A DNA stretch of 64,000 nt from Anaspis maculata (Eukaryota > Arthropoda > Insecta > Coleoptera > Scraptiidae). Every line of letters starts with the position of its first letter. Position 1 is the stretch's first letter. The translations under genes and the position numbers were made by a program. The DNA lies in the NCBI GenBank assembly GCA_949128115.1, contig OX421963.1, forward strand, positions 55,299,306 to 55,363,305. The letters run 5' to 3'. The notes beneath the pieces are model-generated. The model had not been told where the DNA came from, made no database searches, and saw only the letters and a program-made list of their open reading frames with translations. Of this stretch, positions 56,580 through 64,000 are shown in pieces.

Positions 56580-59290
56580 AAGGTGGATTTGAAGTGGATT
56601 TCTAACTACGAGTGAATGGGAGTTTTATGCAATCCGCATTACATCAATATAGCGATAGCTGCCTAAAACCGTGTGAGATTTGTTCTTGGAAACATGTCGC
56701 GTTCGGAAATATACCATCCAATCATCGATGGATCCGTCACGTGACGTGAGCGATCGGAATTCTGGATCCAGATTTTTATAAGCGCCTCAAGGGGTTTCCG
56801 ATGTCACTGAAAAAGTTGTTGACAGGAATCGGTTTTTGTCAATTTTTTCCTTTAAGTAGAAGCTCCTTCATGTACGGGCAATGCTGTTGAATTTTCTGGA
56901 ATTTTGAAAATTCCCATCAAAAAATGGATGTGGTTTTTGCAATTTTGAAAACTAGATACCAAAAAGCCCATACATCTTTCTTCAAGAGAGACGCAAGCCA
57001 AATTTGGACATTTGGACAATTAAAAAAAAAAGTACCTAAAGTCGTTTCTACTTGCTACTATTCACTTTTTCATGTCTGTAGGTACCAGGCCGACTAGATA
57101 CTTTTGTTGAGATTATGAACAGACAGTAGAATGTTCTGAAATCATTCAAGAGCTTAATTGAATAAAAGCGACACCTCATTACGTGGTTCTCTGCAAAGTC
57201 CAAATTCTAAATTCAGGAGGTGAGAAGTCTCATTACGATTTGACCCTGTTATCGTATTCCTCGTCGGATTCTATTCAAGGCGAAAGCACACACCAGTTTT
57301 GGGGATTCGTCCCGTAAATTTTTAATATTTCTTAAAAAAAAACAGCTTCTGGTGCCGCAGAGTCTTACAACTAATTAAAATGCATTGTCGTTCACGTCAT
57401 GAAAATACGGAAATTACTCCAGACCTAGATGTTTATTTTCCAATCAGTGGGTACCATCCCAAGGCTTCGACAATGGCGAATCGGAGGCTAATGGAATGAA
57501 AAATTAAACAGAAGCTTTACGGCCGAACCGAGGGCCGAACACAATTTTTAGAGCTGGCTAGGGAAAGAAAAGGTGAATAAAAAAACTCTTTTAGTGGTTG
57601 TTTAGGTAGGTGGTAGTCTATAGCGTTCTTGAACTGTTCAAATTTGAATTCTGTGATATGAATCCTTTATCATACGCTTTCTCGCATGGCTTGGCCCAAA
57701 CCGACATATTAATTATCTTTTGTTTTTCCGATAAATCAATGGCCTCCCTCCAGAACACATTCGCTTAATTCAAACATCACGAAATGCAGACTGATGCTTG
57801 TCTTCTAAATAATTGGAAACGTTAACCCTGCGGTGAAATTGAATTGCGTGGCGATTCCTGATTAGGTACCCTTTTGTGGTGCGGCCTATTCAGAAAAAAT
57901 GTGACATCGACCTTCCGAATATGACCACTTTCCACTTCAACCTGACCGAAAGTAATTCTGCGAATAGAAATGTGAATGTGGGCCATAAGATCCCTTTATG
58001 GATCTCCTGTATTGGGGTTTTATTGACAGGTGCCGGCGTGAAGGTAGATGGGAATTTTTTATAAGTTGTCAGGCGGTGAGAATCACGGATTTATGTGCGT
58101 AAGCACCGCAGAGGAATTATTTCCAGCAATAACAAACAACAAAAGCTGGAAGTAATGCGATAACTCTTGCTTCTCCATCCTTTGATGGAGCTTGAAATTT
58201 TATTTGAACTCTGAGCCGAGTGAAGTTTCACTACAAAAGGATTCACGAGTGAAATATTCGTCTGGTTGGCATCATTGTATTTGTATGCACAGAGAAAAGT
58301 GCGCTTGTACTCTCATCAAAGGATGCTCTGTGCGCGCGGATGAGCCTTTATTTACTTCCAAGTTCCAAGTGTAGTGTATGCGCTTCTCTTTAAAGGCTCG
58401 AACTAGGACTAGGACCGGGGCTTATAATTATTATTACTATAGACGTAATACCGCGATTAATAATCTTGTCCCAATTACAGAAACCCCTTAAGCCGGACTG
58501 TTCCATTATTAGCAAGACATTATCGTGGTATAAATGCGGTTATTTCAAGAAAATAGAGAGTTATGATGGTGTAGTCCAGGGAGGGATAAATTAAATATAT
58601 CGACCCTTATGTGCAAGGACGAATGGTCCGAAGCCAACACTGGAAATGGAGAGAAAATAGGATAGAGGTACAATTCAGTTTCGTGAGTTTACGTTAGATT
58701 ACAGCCGTTACATCTATTGAGCTTTCGTCGTCTGAGACGAGTCGTATTCCACTTTCGATGCTGGTAACTTGGGTCATCAAAATCTAAAGTAGACACCTAC
58801 CAATAATTATAACTGTTGTCTCACGCTTTTAATGTTGAACACAGGAATATTTTCTACCGGTGAAAATTAAGAGTGCTCCACCGTTTCCAAGCGCCTCCGA
58901 CTACTCTGTCTAATTAAACTTTTACCCTTCTTATTAATAAATAGGGACGGCTTTAACGAATACTAATTAATGTGCAGATAAAGTCTGTGTAAGTAGGTTC
59001 TTAATTTTAATTACGTGGCAGTAGGCAATAAAACTTTTCCCTGATTTATATTTCTCTTGGATGCTTAATATTTATTATCAAATAAATTCTGATCGATTTG
59101 ACGGAAAGCTTCCGGCTGTTTCAATTGAAAAACTAGAAGTTTTCGATGCAAGCGTTCTTAAACTACGCTTTTTTTTACTCGTCAGAGAATTGGTTTGAGG
59201 GAACTGCATAAAATCCTACATATAAAACTTGCTAGCACACCTGGGAACAGTGGGAACCTTCGGTTTTTACTTTCTTATCAACTGTGGCTC
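56580..59290. other. Longest repeat-poor stretch, no coding exon recognised
   Basis: No inverted-repeat element is visible. 58900-59060 carries several homeodomain-type cores (TAATTA/TAATTAA) in AT-rich DNA together with GATAAAG words, as conserved non-coding DNA often does. Open frames at 57876 and 58192 are short and without context. It may be intronic or regulatory. Confidence 0.35.
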
Positions 59291-59451
59291 TAATGCCCGG
59301 TTGCAATAACGAGGTAGTTGAGTTTTCTGCGGAGCAAATGTACTTCGGTTGCAAGAAGAGGGTATCAATCAACGGTACCAAACAAGCTGTGGATGAGGTT
59401 GTCACACATTTGAACTATTTGCGTCGTTTTATGCGTAAGTAGGTACCTAAA

Positions 59452-59667
59452 ATGTCAGATTCGACACATTCTTTTGAATTTTCTATCGTCTCCGATTTTT
59501 ATTCTTCTGATGAAGAACAAGAAGTAGCAGGTGCAGTTCGTTGTGTCACTGCCGATCAAAAAAACTTCCTCCTAGATAAAATGTATCTCGCGAGATGTCA
59601 AAGTCAAAGAAGCGTCAGGAATTTAAGGTTAACAGCATTATTTATTTCTTCGGGTTTTGAACAGTAA
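59452..59667 (+). pseudogene. N-terminal relic of Harbinger transposase
   Basis: ATG-initiated frame with the acidic start (SDFYSSDEEQEVAGAVRCVT) shared with 7971 and 9876. It then shifts into unrelated sequence and stops at codon 72. The catalytic part is absent. Confidence 0.6.
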
Positions 59668-60376
59668 TATGCAAATCATTGCACCGAATTAAAGCATAAA
59701 TCCATGCACAGGCTCTCGATCAAGTGAATATGACAAACTGCCTCCGTAGATGCTTTATGTCGAACAACAATTCCAGGTTCAGGCGATAGGAGTTACCCAC
59801 TGGAACTGCGAAAACTTGCTGATGCCTCCACAAGCCCTGTATGGCGGAAACAAAGCTGTTGTTTCCACCAACAACGCGGAGCTCCTTATTACAAAGAATT
59901 GCTCGGCCAAAGTAGCGACAACGACGAAGTGAGTGCTTCGCTGGCAACGATGTGCTGTGGGCAACTGAGAGTACTGGGACTGTGGTCGTGTGACGAAGCT
60001 TGAACAATGGGGTACTTGCCAATGGAATAGATTCAGCTGGAAATACTTTTGATTGCTAGTATAAGTGATAAGGGGACTCTACTGAGAATTTCACAAAAAT
60101 CCCGTCGTTTTCTACAGAAAAAAACGAATTTGAAAAATCCTCCCGAAAGCTTCGCGCCAGGACAGGGATTTTGAGAGGGGTTGGTCCGACTGTGTGACAA
60201 TGGAATAATCAAGAATGTCAGGGATGTCACTGTGACACTGTCATTTTGAACATGCTATCGCAAAACCGGTTTCCTATCGAATTCTCTTACCGTGAGCATT
60301 TAGACAATAAAACCGAACAATGTTTCGTAGAAACCGACTCCAGAAACCTCTTATAACACTGTCTCAGTCGATATAA

Positions 60377-60800
60377 TTTATTTCCAGGGGAAAATCTGGA
60401 GGATCACCAAATAGCACAGAAATAAGAGGCCGAAAATGAACAGTGAGCTTTTATAGGTTCATCATTAGCATACAATTCCGGATAGGTAATACTTTAGAGC
60501 TACAAGAGATCCATGTGAGGATCTCCAAATGAAATGTGGGGAGCAGGAACACTGATGTCCAAAATGAAGCCGAGGGTCAGCCAGGTCAGAGCACGGGTGA
60601 CAAACATGCGAAAGGCTTTTAGGTGGACAGCACTGAAGACTAAAGAAAGAGACTAGTTAGGTTGAACAAGGAATGAACAAAACGAGTAGGTACTTACCGC
60701 GTAGATCAAAGCCTCGATCAAAGCAGTCAAAGGCAAAAAAAGGGCACAGGAAGAAATTACGGCCGGCGGTTTGACGTTGTCAGTCAGACTCAGATCTTGT
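60377..60800 (-). CDS. Spliced transcript candidate with a 35-codon ORF, inside the 1.02-kb insertion
   Basis: Minus strand: a first exon ends at GCG/GTAAGTACC (60698/60697); a 58-bp intron ends CTTTCTTTAG at 60640. The second exon contains an ATG (60604) frame of 35 codons, MFVTRALTWLTLGFILDIS…, ending TAG at 60500-60502. The frame starts with a hydrophobic stretch like a signal peptide or membrane helix. AATAAA follows at 60382-60377. The first exon is also open (…SSCALFLPLTALIEALIYA) but that frame meets a stop right after the splice, so the exons do not make one protein as read. It looks like a captured or decayed gene rather than transposon machinery. Family unknown. Confidence 0.35.
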
Positions 60801-60885
60801 TGTTGTTGTTTGAAAACGGCACCTTGACGACGTTATATCATTGCCAACCCAACAAGGAAAAAGAGCCCTTCTATGTTCTATATCT

Positions 60886-60913
60886 AATATATTTGTGACG
60901 TCACAAATATATT
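60886..60913. repeat. 28-bp perfect palindrome with a CRE-like centre
   Basis: AATATATTTGTGAC followed directly by its exact reverse complement; the centre is TGACGTCA, the full CREB/ATF site. It lies about 180 bp upstream of the minus-strand candidate exon. Confidence 0.9.
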
Positions 60914-61617
60914 TTTAAAACACGCATTGCGGCCGCAATTTTGGGAATTTAGGAAGAAGAGAAAATACGGGTACATTATTTTTACCCATACTATCGATTA
61001 AGCCAATAAAAAAAAATTAGGCAAGTACCCCATCCTGGGCCGCTAGTGACATTATATCAAGCATATATGTGTCGAGGTGATATCCAGTGCTGATTCAGTA
61101 GCTCTAGAACAGCTTTTGACGGCAGGAAATACTGCAGGAGTCGTCAGCATGGACAACAGCGAAGAAAGTGGGGGGCAGGGAAGAAACTTAATACCGGATT
61201 TGTCGAAGTTTTTCTTGAATAAACCCCACACACTGAAAGTGGCTGCCTCTTTTCTCTTGTCTTATTTTAAATCTAATCGCACAGACCCTAATCGTACCAA
61301 AAAATATGTTTTGGCCTGTATAACTGGTTTCCTAAACCCACTAGCAAAAATTCTCGACTTCTTATAATTAAATTGAAACCCAAACGTATACTCGCTTTGA
61401 ATAAGGCATAATAGTTTCTTCCGTGCACCTTTTCTCATGCACAATCTCAGCTCTCCATTTCCAAATTTTATTCAATTTTCTTGTTTGACACCTGTCAGTC
61501 GTCACTCTCGACTGACACGTCTCTGTTTACGCCGTCAAATAGCCCACTGTTTGATACCGAGTTTGGTACCGAAGCTAATTTGCTCCGAAGCAAATTTGAC
61601 TTTCTTTCAATCGGGGG

Positions 61618-62172
61618 TGAGTCTCCAGTCCAGGCGAAAACAAGCCTTGATATTGGTTGATATTTTTATAGCCTTGCTGTGCAATGTGTCTCATTCTAGA
61701 TTGTACTGTATTCTGGGTTTTCGCTCATCTTAGACGAGTTGCTCGTTTTTGAGCAAGTTAGATGAGATCATCAACACCAAGTCTGCACAATGATGTAAAA
61801 TATAGACGCGAACTTGGGCACAACCTTTCCATTGTGAAAAAGTATTTTTTATTGTTGAAAAGGATCTATCCCGCAAGAAATTTATCCCTCCTCACAGTTG
61901 CAAAGGCAAGGCAACATGAACACTCTTCATTCATATTATCGTAGTACCATTGTATAACTACTCCTAGTAGGCCAGCCGCCGTTCAAATTGTGCAATTTTC
62001 GGAAAGCACGGGCAGGTGGCGTGTTCAGCATTTGTCGTTTGGTCGCTCAAATTAGTTATAAATCACGCTGTCTTCAAATTTCAACGTGGCGCCCAACTTA
62101 CTGATAGATGTTGATGGTTTGGTACAGAAATTTTAATTTTTTTCATATGCGCTGATGATTTCTTGCGAGCTA
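61618..62172. other. Intergenic, nothing recognised
   Basis: A short palindromic patch (GATGAG/CTCATC around 61726-61768) and otherwise unassigned DNA. Confidence 0.35.
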
Positions 62173-62998
62173 ATTGACCTTTCCAATTTTAGGAGATAGA
62201 AAATACATGGATTTTCGAGGTCACCTTTGACGTTTTGAAGTTTATGACGTTTGGACGTTTCGTTTCTGACTTTTGCGGGAATTTTTAATCGGATAGCTGT
62301 ACTGTTCCCACTTGTGTTCCCATTATCATGTGGGGAAAGTCACTAGAGCCCATAAGGGAGTTTTTAATGGACGAAGTAATAGAGTTTTTTCGTAGTAAGA
62401 TGCACGTGTCTGGTGCAGCGTGATCTCTGCTGGTGCAGCCACACTTCCATCAAGTTTGGGTCTTTCGTGAACCGGTGCATGGTTATGCTGGGTGTATTCG
62501 TCTTATTCTCGACTCGCATAGAGCGACACAACACCCTGGAACCATTTCTGTAAGTATCTTCTCAGTTTTCCACTACATATAACACACTTATTGGCAAGAA
62601 CGAGGGTAAGAACAAGTGAAATAATGAAATCCATGCTGAAATCAAATAAATACACGACAGAGCGCTTGTCAGATTCGAAAAATTTCCCATTGTCAGAAAC
62701 AAAATGTCATATCTCAAGAAACATAGGACGCTTTCCAATAACTGCGATAAGACGGATACACAATGTCAAAGTGCACTTGCCAGCTCAATTCTAAACTCAG
62801 CCTCGCCAATGTTTCGATTGTGTCGACATGTGGTGCTATTACTGCTATTGGAACGCTAGCTGTGTCAAATTGTGTCCAAATGTGTCGAATTGTGTCCTTA
62901 TACGCCTTATTGGGAAGCGCCCAATAACCTCGATTAACCATATCTTATACGCATGACGTCACAGTAAAGAGAGACAACAGAAAATTGGAGACCTCAAT
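62173..62998. mobile_element. 826-bp element, copy B (inverted copy of 36931-37750)
   Basis: Starts ATTGACCTTTCCAATTTT and ends with the complement of ATTGAGGTCTCC. Nearly identical to copy A on the other strand, with a few substitutions and small indels. Copy B stands alone, without the hairpin that abuts copy A. Confidence 0.8.
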
Positions 62999-63236
62999 TG
63001 CTCTAGGCGACATCTAGTGACAAAATCCTAAATTCGAGGCTGACCTACTAGTAATAGTTATACAATGGTAGTACTTATTGGTTTTGAAATTACTAATTTT
63101 TCGATGGTCAATCATTGTTCTCTCCATGCATTGTCATGCCATACGTCAACTGTCATTTCGGGTTCGTATCCATAGACAACGGCGGCGGCGCCCTGATCTA
63201 CACCAACTCACGTCATCAATAACTGAGCGTATTGAA

Positions 63237-63267
63237 ATGAGTAGTGACAATCGAACTGCCAGTGATA
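63237..63267 (+). CDS. Possible first coding exon (10 codons) with strong donor
   Basis: ATGAGTAGTGACAATCG opens a frame encoding SSDNRTASD that runs into GTAAGTAG. It is preceded by a GC-rich (CGGCGGCGGCGCC) leader. The layout looks like a promoter-proximal first exon; further exons would lie to the right. Confidence 0.25.
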
Positions 63268-63726
63268 GTAAGTAGCAACCACTCATTGTCAACCCATTCC
63301 GCTTTTGGCAGCCATCTTGTGGCGGGAAAAATCAATTCAAATCACGAATAGAATGGTAACTTTCAAAAAGTGTCAGTTGTTGTCGAATTCAGGCTGTTAA
63401 CATTGTGAAAGTGATCTAAGGAAACAACTCGCTTTAGCAGTTTTGAGGATGTCTCCTTCATATTTTGGGAGCAACTTATCTTCCCAAGTCAAGTCAGATT
63501 CGTACGGCCATGATTCGAATTGATGAATCGATAAGTTTGATATGATGTTGCCATTCTATTATTTTTATTGCCCGCCATCATGACAGCCGTATTCAGCTTA
63601 GTGGGGTATTCTTTTCAGGTGAATTGTGATTTATTTCTTGTTAAGGGACTTGGGCTTGATCATATATATCTCATAGAAATCAGGGTTGCCCAATGAACGA
63701 GACTTTATGTTGTCCTGTTGCTGCAG

Positions 63727-63936
63727 CGTCAAAAAATAGCAACCCTTCACTTTATTGGCTTGTTGCATCCGAATGCTCCGAGGAAAGCTCTCCTACAACC
63801 TGCAGGAATTTTATTTTACCGTTTGGGTGGACACATCGCAAATCCGGCGTTGTGCTTTTCTTATGCTATTTGCTTACGGTTGCATAACTACTTACTTACT
63901 CATTTCCATAAATCCAATCTCGCAAGATCGGTGTAG
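63727..63936 (+). CDS. Exon-like open frame, unrecognised
   Basis: After a TGTTGCTGCAG acceptor-like site the frame encodes LHPNAPRKALLQPAGILFYR, then a mixed hydrophobic and His-rich tail, and stops at TAG. Codon use looks coding and GC is raised. It could be a terminal exon linked to 63237, but phase and intermediate exons are unknown. Two other frames are also open here, which weakens the case. Confidence 0.25.
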   Translation, partial: RQKIATLHFIGLLHPNAPRKALLQPAGILFYRLGGHIANPALCFSYAICLRLHNYLLTHFHKSNLARSV

Positions 63937-64000
63937 ATGATACCATAACTAAACCTACACTGATTCTTATAGTCCCTCTCGGGTACCTACAGATTCATTT

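Larger units (their letters stand above)
60009..61031 (-). mobile_element. 1.02-kb insertion with GGGGTACTTGCC ends and gene-like content
   Basis: 12-bp perfect inverted ends GGGGTACTTGCC, with AT on both sides. The paralogous Harbinger copy runs straight through the point (AACAATTTTGGGCCGC at about 8521), which dates the insertion after the host element. Inside, the minus strand has what looks like a spliced transcript unit (see 60377-60800). Confidence 0.7.
59294..61617 (+). mobile_element. PIF/Harbinger-like element, second copy, decayed and interrupted
   Basis: Begins TGCCCGGTTGCAATAACG and ends with ATTTGACTTTCTTTCAATCG then GGGG, like the copy at 7801-10486. TAA precedes it and TGA follows, compatible with a mutated 3-bp duplication. 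It is colinear with the first copy at 59390-60008 and 61033-61617; a 1.02-kb insertion lies between. All frames of the transposase are broken. Confidence 0.75.

Noticed and set aside
59750..60022. Functional Harbinger nuclease domain
   Set aside because: Fragments align with the other copy but stops and shifts occur throughout; no DDE motif can be read in one frame.

Overview
This window is eukaryotic nuclear DNA, most probably from an arthropod and likely an insect. The reasons are short GT-AG introns of about 56-67 bp, AT-rich intergenic DNA peppered with GTACCTACC-like words, a tandem satellite, and dense nested DNA transposons. Operons, ribosome binding sites and long uninterrupted ORFs are absent. 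Two pieces look like true host genes by family: a three-exon gene for a ZMAT5-like protein (20 kDa protein of the U11/U12 minor-spliceosome particle) at 26426-26944 (+), and the last exon of an igloo/neurogranin-like IQ-motif protein at 53013-53138 (-). Other spliced coding candidates are unrecognised: 11003-11657 (+), 32537-32845 (-), 46252-46709 (-), 51189-54401 (+), and scattered possible first exons at 47308, 47872, 48128 and 63237.

Layout. 1-5850 is a satellite of about 30 monomers of about 194 bp. 6091-10596 is a set of transposons nested inside each other: a TA-flanked foldback element holding an LTR-like insertion and a PIF/Harbinger element, which holds another element, which holds a MITE. 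11-12.2 kb has an uncharacterised two-exon gene. 12.5-24.7 kb holds MITEs, degenerate repeats and two giant hairpins, one with inverted EcoRI-site minisatellites around C2H2 zinc-finger relics. 26.1-27.0 kb is the ZMAT5 gene. 27-33.4 kb is a mosaic of insertions, several with their empty sites preserved in second copies within the window. 33.4-44.8 kb holds MITEs, two more giant palindromes and a retroposed tail with a 26-bp target duplication. 45-50.2 kb has small exon-like fragments on both strands. 51-54.4 kb has a putative gene whose intron contains the antisense igloo exon. 55-59.3 kb is the longest stretch without an obvious repeat. 59.3-61.6 kb is a second Harbinger copy interrupted by a 1-kb insertion with gene-like content. 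62.2-63.0 kb is a near-identical inverted copy of an element at 36.9-37.8 kb.

The strongest evidence comes from comparing repeats inside the window. Paired copies with and without an insertion give exact ends and target-site duplications for several element families. One set has AGnTnnGTTCG termini with ATT/AAT duplications, another has GGTAA ends with an 8-bp duplication, and another is hAT-like with TAGAG ends. No tRNA, rRNA, CRISPR array or replication origin was found. Family names rest on motif recognition, because no database search was possible.
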